Below, one piece after another: positions 1 through 8,678 of a stretch of DNA of 64,000 nt. Numbering within the stretch: the first letter of the stretch is position 1; each line of letters starts with the position of its first letter. The position numbers and the translations under genes are program-made. The notes under the pieces were generated by a model. The model saw only the letters and a program-made list of their open reading frames with translations, was not told where the DNA came from and made no database searches. The stretch comes from an uncultured Alphaproteobacteria bacterium. GTDB lineage: Bacteria; Pseudomonadota; Alphaproteobacteria; Micropepsales; Micropepsaceae. The stretch spans positions 1 to 64,000 of the forward strand of contig CADEFU010000006.1 of NCBI GenBank assembly GCA_902826695.1, read 5' to 3'.

Positions 1-919
1 GCACGCAGTCCATCGCGGTGTCGCCGCCGCCGATGACGACGACGTTCTTGCCCTTCGCGTTCAGCGTGCCGTTGTCGTAGTCCTTCACCTTGTCGCCGAG
101 GCAGACGCGGTTCGACGCGGTGAGATAGCTCATCGCCTGTACGATGCCGGACAGGCCAACGCCCGGCGCGCTCATGTCGCGCGCTTTGTAGACGCCGGTT
201 GCGAGCAACATCGCGTCGTGTTGCGTGCGCAGCTTGGCGAGCGTCACGGTCTTACCGACATCGACGTTGAGTTCGATTTTGATGCCGCCCTGGCTAAGCC
301 GCTTCGTGCGGCGTTCGACGATGTCCTTCTCGAGCTTGAAGTTCGGGATGCCGTAGGTCAGCAAGCCGCCGGCCCGGTCGTAGCGATCGTAGATCGTGAC
401 GCCATAGCCTTTCGCGCGCAGCTGTTCGGCGGCGGCGAGGCCCGCGGGACCCGCGCCGACAATGCCGATCGTGCGGCCGCGCTCGCGTGCGGGTGCCAGC
501 GGCTTGATCCAGCCTTTCTCCCATGCGGTGTCGGTGATGTATTTTTCGACGGCGCCGATCGTGACGGTGCCGTGACCCGATTGTTCGATCACGCAGTTGC
601 CTTCGCACAGGCGATCCTGAGGGCAGATGCGGCCGCAGACCTCGGGCATGTTGTTCGTCGCTTGGGAGAGCTCGTAGGCCTCCTCAAGGCGGCCCTCAGC
701 CGTCATCTTCAGCCAGTCGGGGATGTTGTTCTGAAGCGGACAGTGGACCTGGCAGAACGGCACGCCGCACTGCGAGCAGCGACCGGCCTGTTCTTCGGCC
801 TTCTTGGCCACGTACTCCGCGTAGATTTCGTCGAAATCCGACGTGCGCGTCTTTGCTGCCCGCTTTTCGGGCATCTGGCGGGAGACTGAGACGAAGCGCA
901 GGAGCTTGTTGTCGGCCAC
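1..919 (-). CDS. gltD: Glutamate synthase (NADPH) small subunit, 3' end cut by the window
   Basis: GltD carries electrons from NADPH through FAD and Fe-S clusters to the large GOGAT subunit, which makes glutamate from glutamine and 2-oxoglutarate. About 306 residues are visible, roughly the first two thirds of a normal ~480-residue protein. The N-terminus has the cysteine-rich Fe-S region (CSQCGVPFC, then CGRICPQDRLCEGNC). An FAD-binding Rossmann motif GAGPAGLAAAEQL follows, and GGGDTAMDC, the NADPH site, lies at the window edge. The start is GTG at 919, because no in-frame ATG or TTG lies upstream before the intergenic region. The gene is divergent from uppP, so gltB is not immediately upstream of it. 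Confidence 0.95.
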   Translation of the reverse strand, partial: MADNKLLRFVSVSRQMPEKRAAKTRTSDFDEIYAEYVAKKAEEQAGRCSQCGVPFCQVHCPLQNNIPDWLKMTAEGRLEEAYELSQATNNMPEVCGRICPQDRLCEGNCVIEQSGHGTVTIGAVEKYITDTAWEKGWIKPLAPARERGRTIGIVGAGPAGLAAAEQLRAKGYGVTIYDRYDRAGGLLTYGIPNFKLEKDIVERRTKRLSQGGIKIELNVDVGKTVTLAKLRTQHDAMLLATGVYKARDMSAPGVGLSGIVQAMSYLTASNRVCLGDKVKDYDNGTLNAKGKNVVVIGGGDTAMDCV

Positions 920-988
920 TTGGGGTCGGTCCGTAAGAATATGAGTCGAGCGGGGCCTTATACGGATCAAATGTTACTGGAAGAAGGC

Positions 989-1004
989 GTAATGTCAGTA
1001 TTAC
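989..1004. promoter_or_regulatory. Small inverted repeat in the gltD-uppP divergent region
   Basis: The 236-bp gap between gltD and uppP is AT-rich compared with its surroundings. It contains GTAATGTCAGTATTAC, two perfect 5-bp arms around a 6-bp spacer, 70 bp upstream of gltD. Its size suits a dimeric repressor or activator, but no known consensus is matched and it could be chance. Confidence 0.2.
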
Positions 1005-1155
1005 TTACCTATTTTCTGCACAAACGGCCTACCTGTCATAGTCCCCGTTGCTCTCTTGCCGCGAATTAGCTTCGATTCGGTACTAAACTGCAGTCAGGTG
1101 GACGGCCTGAGGGGATGTGGTACACGGGGCGCCCTTCCAGCTGCGGCGCGCCTCC

Positions 1156-2004
1156 ATGGACCAACTGATTTGGAAACTCATTTCGGCGGTGATTCTCGCG
1201 CTGGTTGAGGGGGTTACAGAGTTCCTGCCAGTCTCATCTACCGGGCACATGATTCTGGTCGAGGAGATGCTTGGGCTTACCGCCAGCCCAGTCTTCATGA
1301 TCGTCATCCAATTCGGGGCGATCCTGTCGATCTGCGTGATCTACTTCGAATACCTTTGGCGGGTGACGAAGGCCGTGCCGGTCAATCCGAACGCGCAACG
1401 CTTTGCCGTTGGGCTGCTCATCGCCTTCTTGCCGTCGGCGTTCTTGGGCGTGCTGCTGTCGGACTACATCACGACGTATCTGTTCTCGAAGTGGACGGTA
1501 GCGATTGCGCTCGTGATCGGCGGTATTGCGATCATCTTCATCGAGAAGGTCGTGAAGATCCCGCAGTACTATGCGGTCGAGGATTTTCCGCTCAGCGTGT
1601 ACTTGAAGATTGGGCTGTGCCAGTGCTTGGCGCTCGTGCCCGGCGTGTCACGCTCCGGCGCGACAATCATGGGATCGCTGCTTTTGAAAGTGGAGCGCGG
1701 AGCGGCGGCGGAGTTTTCGTTCTTCCTTGCGATCCCGACGATGTTGGGCGCGGCGGTGTACTCGCTCTACAAGGAGGGGACCGCTATCCCCTTTGACGAC
1801 GCGATCGCGCTCGCCGTCGGGTTCGTGCTTTCCTACATCAGCGCCTATTACGTTGCGAAGGCATTCATCAGCTTCGTGTCGAACAACGGCTTCGGCGTGT
1901 TCGCGTGGTATCGGATATTCCTCGGCTCGTTCCTGCTCGGCTATTTGATCTTCAATGAGTTCGAGACCACGCTGAGGCCCATCATAAACTCGCTGCTGAC
2001 TTAG
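1156..2004 (+). CDS. uppP: Undecaprenyl-diphosphatase (UppP/BacA)
   Basis: This integral inner-membrane enzyme dephosphorylates undecaprenyl pyrophosphate to recycle the lipid carrier used for peptidoglycan and O-antigen synthesis; overexpression gives bacitracin resistance. The two family signatures are present: EGVTEFLPVSSTGH at residues 18-31 and PGVSRSGATI at about 162-171. The rest is a string of hydrophobic helices. At 282 residues it is a normal family length. ATG 1156 was chosen because the upstream extension (from 1117) adds only a non-conserved polar tail before the canonical MDQL-like start. The stop overlaps the stop of the convergent gene by 4 bp. Confidence 0.96.
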   Translation: MDQLIWKLISAVILALVEGVTEFLPVSSTGHMILVEEMLGLTASPVFMIVIQFGAILSICVIYFEYLWRVTKAVPVNPNAQRFAVGLLIAFLPSAFLGVLLSDYITTYLFSKWTVAIALVIGGIAIIFIEKVVKIPQYYAVEDFPLSVYLKIGLCQCLALVPGVSRSGATIMGSLLLKVERGAAAEFSFFLAIPTMLGAAVYSLYKEGTAIPFDDAIALAVGFVLSYISAYYVAKAFISFVSNNGFGVFAWYRIFLGSFLLGYLIFNEFETTLRPIINSLLT

Positions 2005-2981
2005 ACGCCACGCGGTTCTGCGTATTGGCCGGTCGCGCGGTAGGCGTAGAGATAGCTTGGGACCACGGCTTCGACCGACGTTGGCTGAACGCAAAGGTCG
2101 GCTAGCGTGCCAACCGAGGCCGCATCGGGGCCAGCTTTCACAACGTTGTCTTTGCGCAGCAAGCGTGCCTGATCGAGCGTGAGCGGGGCGAACGGTAGCC
2201 AACCGGTGAGGGCTGCGGCGAACTCCGTCAGGAAGAAGGGGATCGAGTAGAACGCGCGCTTGCGCTCAATCGTGGCGGAGATGAACGTCAAAAGCTCTTT
2301 CATCGAATAGACCGAGGGGCCACCGAGTTCATATGTGCGGCCGCGCGCGCGCTCATCCACGAGCGCGTTTGCCAGAGCCTCAGCGACGTCGCCGACGAAC
2401 ACCGGCTGAAACTTCGTCTTGCCACCGCCGAAGACCGGGAAGGCCACTTTCGCGAACCGGATGGCGTTGGCAAACATGTTGAAGAAGCCGTCGCCCGGAC
2501 CGAACATGACAGACGGGCGAAGGATCGTCGCCGTTGGGAACGCCTCGCGCACTTGCGCCTCGCCCTCGCCCTTCGTCCGCGAATAGCTGGCGCGCGCCTT
2601 AGGGTCGGCGCCGATCGACGAGATGTGGATGAGCCGCTCGGCACCCGCCTTCGCGGCGCAGCGTGCCACGATCGCCGCGCCCTCGTTGTGCATCGCGTCG
2701 AAGCTGCGGCCGCCCGAGGGGCGCAAGATGCCGACAGTGTTGATCACGATTTTGGCGCCTGCCACGGCAGCGGCAACGTCGCCTTCGTTGCGGATGTCGG
2801 CTTTGACGACCGCGATCTGACCGACATCGCCCAAGGGCTTCATGTCGTAGGCACGCGATGGCGCCCGGGTCGTCACGCGGATACGGTAGCCTTCCTTCGC
2901 CAGGCGGCGGACGATCTGGCGGCCCAAGAAGCCCGTCCCGCCGATCACGGTCACCAGCGTCGCTGCGTTGTTCCTGGCCAT
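2001..2981 (-). CDS. NDUFA9-like NAD(P)-binding oxidoreductase (complex I 39-kDa subunit family)
   Basis: This is an atypical short-chain dehydrogenase/NmrA-like protein of the family that includes the 39-kDa accessory subunit of mitochondrial complex I, common in Alphaproteobacteria. The N-terminal Rossmann motif VIGGTGFLGRQIVRRL lies at about residues 12-27 and binds NAD(P)H. A Y-x3-K-like stretch (YSRTKGEGE) follows around residue 133. At 326 residues it matches the family. Its bacterial function is unproven; roles in complex I assembly or quinone metabolism have been suggested from the eukaryotic relatives. No nuo gene is adjacent. Confidence 0.85.
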   Translation of the reverse strand: MARNNAATLVTVIGGTGFLGRQIVRRLAKEGYRIRVTTRAPSRAYDMKPLGDVGQIAVVKADIRNEGDVAAAVAGAKIVINTVGILRPSGGRSFDAMHNEGAAIVARCAAKAGAERLIHISSIGADPKARASYSRTKGEGEAQVREAFPTATILRPSVMFGPGDGFFNMFANAIRFAKVAFPVFGGGKTKFQPVFVGDVAEALANALVDERARGRTYELGGPSVYSMKELLTFISATIERKRAFYSIPFFLTEFAAALTGWLPFAPLTLDQARLLRKDNVVKAGPDAASVGTLADLCVQPTSVEAVVPSYLYAYRATGQYAEPRGV

Positions 2982-3112
2982 GCGGTCCCTGCCCTAAGTT
3001 CAAGATTCGACTGGTGTGATAGCGAAAAGGCCGCGCCACTTGAAGCCCGGTGACGCCCAGGCTTTTCGTTGACAGGCAGGCGGCCCCGCGGATATGCATC
3101 GGCCCCTTCCGT

Positions 3113-3197
3113 GCCCAGATGGCGGAATTGGTAGACGCGCTAGTTTCAGGTACTAGTATCGCGAGATGTGGAGGTTCGAGTCCTCTTCTGGGCACCA
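3113..3197 (+). tRNA. tRNA-Leu (anticodon CAG)
   Basis: The acceptor stem GCCCAGA pairs with TCTGGGC, followed by discriminator A and an encoded CCA at 3195-3197. The D-loop contains GGTAGACGC, the anticodon loop TTTCAGG reads CTG codons, and a long variable arm of leucine type precedes the T-arm GAGGTTCGAGTCCTC. Total length is 85 nt. The gene stands alone between two minus-strand protein genes. Confidence 0.97.
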
Positions 3198-3225
3198 CGC
3201 TTCGCTGCGCAGCAAGCGAAGCGTG
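3196..3225 (+). terminator. Hairpin directly after tRNA-Leu
   Basis: CACGCTTCGCT and AGCGAAGCGTG form a perfect 11-bp stem with an 8-nt loop, starting inside the encoded CCA. There is no clear U-tract, so it could end transcription weakly, guide 3' processing, or both. Confidence 0.5.
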
Positions 3226-3299
3226 CCCTGCGTAGCCTCTTTGGCGAAGCATGGGCAGCGTCCGCAGCTACGCGTGGCGCGGCCAGGCAATCCCCCTCG

Positions 3300-3734
3300 T
3301 CAAATAGTTGCGCGCGCGGCGTTGATTGCCAGTGCGATCAGGCAGAGGCTCGATAGCGTGAAAAGCGACATGCGGATTGGAAGCTTGTTGACCGTCCCTT
3401 GCCAGATGCTGTGAGCAACGCGTAGCGCGGTATAGCTCCATGCGAGCGCCGTGTTCATCGCGCCGCCTTCGCCTGCGAGCGCCAGAATGATGACCGCCGC
3501 GTAGAAGGCCGTCGGCTGCTCCATGAGGTGCGTGTAGTTGTGGGATTTCCAGTTCACGCTCTCGGGAAGGACGCGCTCCAGATCCGGGCCTCGTGTTCCG
3601 GCCTTCGATAGCGTGCGAAGGCTATCCTTGGGCAAACGCGAGATCGCTGCAAATCGCGTGACCGTCACCCAGATCAGCACGACCATCGACCAGAGCACCA
3701 GCATCGCTGCGGGCGCGAGTATCGGACTTTGCAT
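3300..3734 (-). CDS. MAPEG family membrane protein
   Basis: This is a 144-residue protein with four hydrophobic segments, typical of membrane-associated proteins in eicosanoid and glutathione metabolism. The family hallmark is visible in the middle: NYTHLMEQPTAFYA (consensus N-Y-x-x-L-x-E-x-P-x-x-F-Y-A). Bacterial MAPEG proteins are often annotated as possible glutathione transferases or peroxidases, but the substrate here is unknown. ATG 3734 was preferred over an upstream extension that lacks homology-like character. It lies 84 bp downstream of the WYL regulator on the same strand and may be controlled by it. Confidence 0.85.
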   Translation of the reverse strand: MQSPILAPAAMLVLWSMVVLIWVTVTRFAAISRLPKDSLRTLSKAGTRGPDLERVLPESVNWKSHNYTHLMEQPTAFYAAVIILALAGEGGAMNTALAWSYTALRVAHSIWQGTVNKLPIRMSLFTLSSLCLIALAINAARATI

Positions 3735-3818
3735 GGCTGAATACTCCCCTTGGGGCTGGCACGGTGCGAGCAGCCAGGGAAACATCTACGCTGGCGTACT
3801 GTCAGTTTTTGTCAGCAG

Positions 3819-4508
3819 TCATTGCTCGGGGATTTCTTTGAGCGTGCGCCACTCCTTGAGCAGCGCGATGCGACGGCGCGGGTAGCGCTTGGGCGTGGAC
3901 TTAAGCGCGGTGATGCGGTCGGTTCTGAAATGGCGGTAGCCGTTGCGCAGTTCGCACCACGCAACGACAACACGCACGCGATCGTAGAAGGCCAGCGCAA
4001 TGGGCCAGATCGTTCGCTTCGTCGCGCGCCCTCGTTCGTCTGCGTAGGCGACCTGCAGCTTGCGCTCAGACCTTATCGCCTGGCGGATCGCGCCGAGTTC
4101 AGCGTCTCCGGCAGCGATCGGCGCACCTGGCCCAATCAGGAGACCCGACGCATCGATGCCGTCTTTGAGGTCGCCGGGAAGTACCGCGCCGATCTTGGCG
4201 AGCAGGTTGCGGGCGGCCTTGCCCAAGGGCCCATCCGCCCTTTCCGACACCCAACGCGAACCGAGCACCAGCGCTTCGATTTCCTCCTCCGAGAACATTA
4301 GCGGTGGCAGCATGAAGCCCGGGCGGAGCACGTAGCCGACGCCCGCTTCTCCGTCGATGTGCGCGCCTTGCGCCTTCAAGGTCTCGATGTCGCGATAGAG
4401 GGTACGCAACGACACGCCGACCTCTTCGGCGAGCACGGCGCCCGCAACGGGCCGCCGATGACGGCGCAGGACCTGGATCAAGTCGAGAAGGCGCCGTGCG
4501 CGAGACAT
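3819..4508 (-). CDS. YafY-type transcriptional regulator (HTH_11 + WYL domain)
   Basis: This is a 229-residue DNA-binding regulator. Residues about 1-60 form a winged helix-turn-helix (type 11) with the typical EVGVSLRTLYRDIETLKAQG recognition segment. A central linker follows, then a WYL domain whose core KLQVAYADERG...TIWPIALAFYDRVRVVVAW lies at about residues 140-190. WYL domains sense nucleic acid or small ligands, and YafY-type proteins usually control nearby detoxification or metabolic genes. ATG 4508 (MSRARRLLDLIQ) was chosen over the upstream extension because it begins exactly at the HTH. The likely target is the adjacent MAPEG gene. Confidence 0.9.
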   Translation of the reverse strand: MSRARRLLDLIQVLRRHRRPVAGAVLAEEVGVSLRTLYRDIETLKAQGAHIDGEAGVGYVLRPGFMLPPLMFSEEEIEALVLGSRWVSERADGPLGKAARNLLAKIGAVLPGDLKDGIDASGLLIGPGAPIAAGDAELGAIRQAIRSERKLQVAYADERGRATKRTIWPIALAFYDRVRVVVAWCELRNGYRHFRTDRITALKSTPKRYPRRRIALLKEWRTLKEIPEQ

Positions 4509-4651
4509 AGGCGAGCATAGCGCTTCCTGCCAAAATTTGGCAGTAGTCGATGTTCGCCCTCGCCGCGTCGCCCCACGCGGCACGTGGCGCTCTTGACCTG
4601 CCCGGCCCTCGCATGGCTTTTGGCGCGAAACGGCCGGATTCTCAAACCATC

Positions 4652-5263
4652 ATGAAGATACACTTCCACGAGGGCGATCTGCCTTCAGGCGTCGATTTCG
4701 GAAAGTCGGTTGCGATCGACACCGAGACGCTCGGGCTGAACCCGCAGCGCGATGCGCTGTGTCTGGCGCAACTGTCGGGTGGCGATGGGCATTGCCATGT
4801 CGTGCGCTTCGACCGGAAGACGTATCAAGCGCCGAATATGGTGCGGCTTCTGACCGACACCGATGTCGTGAAGATCTTCCACTATGCGCGCTTCGATGTG
4901 GGCGTGTTTCAGAAGTATCTGAACACGCCGACGACGCCGATTTGGTGCACGAAGATCGCTTCGAAACTCGTACGCACGTACACGGACAAACACGGGCTTA
5001 AGGACCTGGTCAAAGAACTGCTCGACGTCGACCTGTCGAAACAGCAGCAGAGCTCCGACTGGGGTGCGGCGAAATTGAGCGACGCGCAGCTTTCCTATGC
5101 CGCTTCCGACGTGTTGCATCTTCACAAGCTGAAGAACACGCTGGACGCAATGCTGGTGCGCGAAGGGCGCCAGGAACTGGCGCTGAAATGCTTCGGTTTT
5201 GTAGGCACCCGGGCGCAGCTCGACCTCGCCGGATGGGGCCTTGAGGATATCTTCGCGCACTGA
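4652..5263 (+). CDS. rnd: Short RNase D family 3'-5' exonuclease
   Basis: This is a DEDDy-type 3'-5' exoribonuclease domain for RNA trimming. Exo I VAIDTETLGL carries catalytic Asp23 and Glu25, Exo II is KIFHYARFDVGVF, and Exo III is YAASDVLHLHKL with the Tyr/Asp pair. At 203 residues it contains only the nuclease domain and lacks the HRDC domains of E. coli RNase D, as is usual for the short alphaproteobacterial form. The start was set at ATG 4652 (MKIHFHEGDL), just ahead of the domain. It precedes the LPS operon by 162 bp. Confidence 0.9.
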   Translation: MKIHFHEGDLPSGVDFGKSVAIDTETLGLNPQRDALCLAQLSGGDGHCHVVRFDRKTYQAPNMVRLLTDTDVVKIFHYARFDVGVFQKYLNTPTTPIWCTKIASKLVRTYTDKHGLKDLVKELLDVDLSKQQQSSDWGAAKLSDAQLSYAASDVLHLHKLKNTLDAMLVREGRQELALKCFGFVGTRAQLDLAGWGLEDIFAH

Positions 5264-5425
5264 GCCAACGTTAACCGGGAAGGCCTGGGTTTGCCTTGAT
5301 TTGAGGGGGATCAGGGCTCATACTGAGCGCAGTTGGCATGACTTTCGCGTCGGCGCCTTTATTGCGCCGCACAATCGTGACAAAACGTGGCTCGCGTTCA
5401 TGCCCGGTTTGCGAGTTTCGCTCTA

Positions 5426-6430
5426 ATGACGGCTATTGCGGATTCTCTTCTCAACGCCGACCTCGAGGCCGCGCGGCGCGTGCTTGCGACCGAAGGCGAT
5501 GCGCTCGCCGCGCTCGCGCGTTCGCTCGACGGGCGGTTCTCAAAGGCGCTCGACCTCCTGATCGGGATCGAGGGGCGGGTGATCGTCTCGGGCATGGGCA
5601 AGAGCGGACATATCGGCAACAAGATCGCGGCCACCTTCGCCTCGACCGGCACGCCGTCGCAATTCGTACATCCCGGCGAGGCGAGCCACGGCGATCTTGG
5701 CTTCGTGACGCGCAAGGATGCGGTTCTGCTGCTCTCCAATTCGGGAAAGACCGCCGAACTAACCGACATCATCGACTTCACGCGGCGCAACGGCATTCCG
5801 ATGATCGCGATCACGGCCGGCGTGGAATCGCCCTTGGCGCAGCACGCGGACGTGGCGTTGATCCTGCCGCCGGCACGCGAAGCGTGCGCGATCGAGATGG
5901 CGCCGACAACATCGACTACCATGCAGCTTGCCTTGGGCGATGCGCTGGCGGTTGCGTTGATGAAACGGCGCGGGTTTACGGCAGACGACTACCGCGAGCT
6001 GCATCCGGGCGGGTCGCTTGGGCGCAAGCTCGTGCGGGTGGCGGATATCATGCATACGGGCACAGAGCTGCCGCTCGTGAACGAGAACAGAGTGATGAGC
6101 GAAGTGCTGATCGAGATCACCTCGAAGCGCTTTGGCTGCGCCGGCGTCGTGAATGCGGATGGCGGGCTGATCGGTGTGATCACGGACGGCGACTTGCGCC
6201 GCCATATGCAGAACGATCTCTTGAAGCAGACGGCACGCCTGGTGATGACAGGCAAGCCGCGGCTGATCCGGCCGGGTGCGCTCGGCGGCGAGGCGCTTCG
6301 GCTCATGAACCAAAATGCGGTGCCGGTAACGTGCTTGTTCGTCGTTGCGGATGAAGACGTGACCAAGGCTACGCCGAGGCCGGTCGGGATCGTGCATATC
6401 CACGACTGTTTGCGCGCAGGCGTGGCTTAG
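5426..6430 (+). CDS. kdsD: Arabinose-5-phosphate isomerase (KpsF/GutQ/KdsD)
   Basis: KdsD interconverts ribulose-5-phosphate and arabinose-5-phosphate, the first step of KDO synthesis for the LPS core. An N-terminal SIS domain has the phosphosugar-binding signature GMGKSGHIGNK from residue 56, then HPGEASHGDLGFV and LLLSNSGKTAEL. Two CBS motifs fill about residues 205-330. Length is 334 residues, as usual. ATG 5426 is favoured; an upstream in-frame start adds 13 poorly conserved residues. It is the first gene of the run kdsD-lptC-lptA, with 7 bp to lptC. Confidence 0.95.
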   Translation: MTAIADSLLNADLEAARRVLATEGDALAALARSLDGRFSKALDLLIGIEGRVIVSGMGKSGHIGNKIAATFASTGTPSQFVHPGEASHGDLGFVTRKDAVLLLSNSGKTAELTDIIDFTRRNGIPMIAITAGVESPLAQHADVALILPPAREACAIEMAPTTSTTMQLALGDALAVALMKRRGFTADDYRELHPGGSLGRKLVRVADIMHTGTELPLVNENRVMSEVLIEITSKRFGCAGVVNADGGLIGVITDGDLRRHMQNDLLKQTARLVMTGKPRLIRPGALGGEALRLMNQNAVPVTCLFVVADEDVTKATPRPVGIVHIHDCLRAGVA

Positions 6431-6437
6431 AGGCGCC

Positions 6438-7253
6438 ATGGCGATCGACGAACAGACCGTTTCCCGCACACGCCTCGACAACTGGCAGCACCGCGTGCGT
6501 CCGGCGGCGGACGCGACGGTCAGCTATACGCGGTTCGTGCGCATCATGAAGGTGATGCTGCCGCTTGTCGCGCTGTCTCTGATCGTGCTCGTCATCGTTT
6601 ATTCGACGAGCCGCGAAGAGAGGATCCGCGTTGTGGTCCAAGATATCGGCGCCGTCGACAAGGACCGGCAGCTCGTTGCGCCGCGCCTCACCGGGACCGA
6701 CGGACGAGGTCAGCCGTTTACGGTGACCGCCAAGGGTGCAACGCAGGCGCCGGGCAAGGCACGCAAGCTTACGATCGACGAAGTGACTGCCGACATCACC
6801 ATGCAGGACAAGAGTTGGGTGCAGGTGGGCGCGGTGCAAGGGCTCCTCGATGTCGAGGGCAAGACGCTCGACCTCGTGAAGTCGATCAATATCTACTCGG
6901 ACAAAGGTTATGAGTGCCACACGGACGCGGCGCGTTACGACTTCGGCAGCGGGCTGCTGAAGGGCGATGCGCCGATCCGCTGTCAGGGTCCGATGGGCGT
7001 GTTTGACGCCCAAAAGTTCGAGGGCCTGCGCGATCCCGGAATTTTGCGCTTCATGGGCGGCGTGAAGACGACCTACGTACCGACGGCGCGCGCCGGTGAA
7101 GCCGCAAAAGCAGCTGAGACGAACCCCGACGGTATCGGTGAGGCCGTCGTGGCGCCGGATGAGCCCATCGCGCCTTACGATGCGGTGCCCGCACCGCTAG
7201 AGCCAACGACGCGCATACCACCCGTTCAACCCAAAGCGAAGCCAACGCCATGA
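6438..7253 (+). CDS. lptC: LPS export protein LptC
   Basis: LptC is the bitopic inner-membrane protein of the LptBFGC-A-DE bridge and passes LPS from LptB2FG to LptA. It has a single N-terminal transmembrane segment (about residues 40-58, VMLPLVALSLIVLVIVYS) followed by a periplasmic beta-jellyroll containing DVEGKTLDLVKSINIYSDKGYE. At 271 residues it is longer than the E. coli protein because of an N-terminal extension and a proline-rich C-terminal tail, typical of alphaproteobacteria. It overlaps lptA by 4 bp (ATGA), which suggests translational coupling. Confidence 0.92.
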   Translation: MAIDEQTVSRTRLDNWQHRVRPAADATVSYTRFVRIMKVMLPLVALSLIVLVIVYSTSREERIRVVVQDIGAVDKDRQLVAPRLTGTDGRGQPFTVTAKGATQAPGKARKLTIDEVTADITMQDKSWVQVGAVQGLLDVEGKTLDLVKSINIYSDKGYECHTDAARYDFGSGLLKGDAPIRCQGPMGVFDAQKFEGLRDPGILRFMGGVKTTYVPTARAGEAAKAAETNPDGIGEAVVAPDEPIAPYDAVPAPLEPTTRIPPVQPKAKPTP

Positions 7254-7795
7254 AGCACGCCCTTGCCCTCGCCGCTTTCGTTTGCGTCACCGCCACTGCG
7301 CATGCTCAGGGCGTGCCCAATCCGTTTTCCGGCATGGGACGCGACAGCGATAAGCCGATCTCGATTGCGGCGGATACGACCACGGCAGACATTCGAAATG
7401 AGTCGGCGACCTATGCCGGCAACGTGCGGGTCGAGCAGGGCAATCTGAAACTGCGGTCGGATTCGCTTTCGATCAAGGCAACGAAGGGAACGATCACGCG
7501 GATCGAAGCTAAGGGCAACGTGGTGCTCGCCTCACCGCAAGGACAAGCGACCGGCGCGACGGCGCTCTACGACATCGGTCAGCGCGTCGTGAAGATGGGC
7601 GGTAAGGTTATTCTCGCGCAAGGTTTGAACATCATGCGCGGAAGTTCACTCGTGATTAACCTCGCTACCGGAAGAGCGGAACTTACCGGTGCGGGGCAAG
7701 GCGGCCGTGTCGAAGGCGTGTTTGTGCCTGCAAAGACGCCAAAAATCTCATCACCGCTGAGTGGTGAACAGAAGCCCGCGACGCCGGAAAACTGA
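7250..7795 (+). CDS. lptA: LPS transport periplasmic protein LptA (OstA-like)
   Basis: LptA is the periplasmic bridge protein that carries LPS to the outer-membrane LptDE. It has a cleavable signal peptide (about residues 1-21, ending AHA-QG). An OstA/LptA jellyroll domain follows with PISIAADTTTADI near its start and repeated beta-strand units (GNVRVEQGNLKLRSDSLSIK, GNVVLASPQGQATGATALYD). Length is 181 residues. It lies between lptC and lptB in the expected order. Confidence 0.93.
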   Translation: MKHALALAAFVCVTATAHAQGVPNPFSGMGRDSDKPISIAADTTTADIRNESATYAGNVRVEQGNLKLRSDSLSIKATKGTITRIEAKGNVVLASPQGQATGATALYDIGQRVVKMGGKVILAQGLNIMRGSSLVINLATGRAELTGAGQGGRVEGVFVPAKTPKISSPLSGEQKPATPEN

Positions 7796-7846
7796 GCGTC
7801 ATTTCACGCAACTTTAAAGCCAATTGGCATTTGATGAGACGGCACA

Positions 7847-8662
7847 ATGGGTAACGGTTTTCAAGGCGGCGACCATCCTTCAATGGACGGGCAATCGGCA
7901 TACGATGCGCAGTATGGACGGCCTCGGCTTGTTGCCGAGCAGACCGGCCTTGTCGCTGTGCAAGTGGGCAAGAGCTTTCGCCGCCGCCCGGTGGTGCGCG
8001 GTGTGTCGCTCCAGGTGAGACGCGGCGAGGCGGTCGGCCTGCTTGGGCCAAACGGCGCCGGCAAGACGACGTGCTTTTACATGATTACGGGTTTGATCCC
8101 GGTGGATACGGGTTCGATCTTCTTCGACGGGCACGACATCACGGCGCTGCCGATGTACCGGCGCGCGCGGCTTGGGATCGGCTATCTGCCGCAGGAAGCA
8201 TCGATCTTCCGTGGGCTGACGGTCGAGCAGAACATCATGGCGGTCGCCGAGTTGGTTGAGCGCGACGCCCAGCGCCGGCGTCAACTCGTGGACGATCTGC
8301 TTGCGGAATTCGCGATTGAGCATTTGCGCCGGGCCCCTGCCCTTGCGCTTTCGGGCGGCGAGCGGCGGCGCGTCGAGATTGCGCGCGCGTTGGCGACGCA
8401 ACCGTCGTTCATGCTGCTCGACGAACCGTTTGCCGGCATCGATCCGATCGCGATCGGGGAAATCCGCAAACTGGTGCATCATTTGAAGGAACGCGGGATC
8501 GGCGTGCTGATTACCGATCATAATGTTCGTGAAACGCTTGAGATTATCGACCGTGCATACATCATCCATGACGGCGAAGTGATGACCGAGGGTTCGCCTC
8601 GCGAGATCGTTTCGAACATGGATGTGCGGCGCGTCTATCTCGGCGAGAAATTCTCGTTGTAG
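7847..8662 (+). CDS. lptB: LPS export ABC transporter ATPase LptB
   Basis: LptB is the cytoplasmic ATPase that powers LPS extraction by LptFG. It has Walker A GPNGAGKT at residues 67-74, a Q-loop in GIGYLPQEASIFRGLT, the ABC signature LSGGERRRVEIARA, Walker B FMLLDEPFAGID and an H-loop in VLITDHNVRETL. All are near-canonical for LptB. The predicted 271 residues exceed the usual ~240 by an unstructured N-terminal stretch. A second in-frame ATG at 7883 is therefore possible; neither start has a clear ribosome binding site. Confidence 0.94.
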   Translation: MGNGFQGGDHPSMDGQSAYDAQYGRPRLVAEQTGLVAVQVGKSFRRRPVVRGVSLQVRRGEAVGLLGPNGAGKTTCFYMITGLIPVDTGSIFFDGHDITALPMYRRARLGIGYLPQEASIFRGLTVEQNIMAVAELVERDAQRRRQLVDDLLAEFAIEHLRRAPALALSGGERRRVEIARALATQPSFMLLDEPFAGIDPIAIGEIRKLVHHLKERGIGVLITDHNVRETLEIIDRAYIIHDGEVMTEGSPREIVSNMDVRRVYLGEKFSL

Positions 8663-8678
8663 GATACAAGGATATGTC

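Noticed and set aside
3050-3235. A 61-codon ORF covering tRNA-Leu
   Set aside because: It overlaps the whole tRNA, which is unmistakable.
7800-7846. A TTGGCAT...TTGA sequence as a sigma-54 promoter for lptB
   Set aside because: The -24/-12 spacing and the TTGC element do not fit the consensus.
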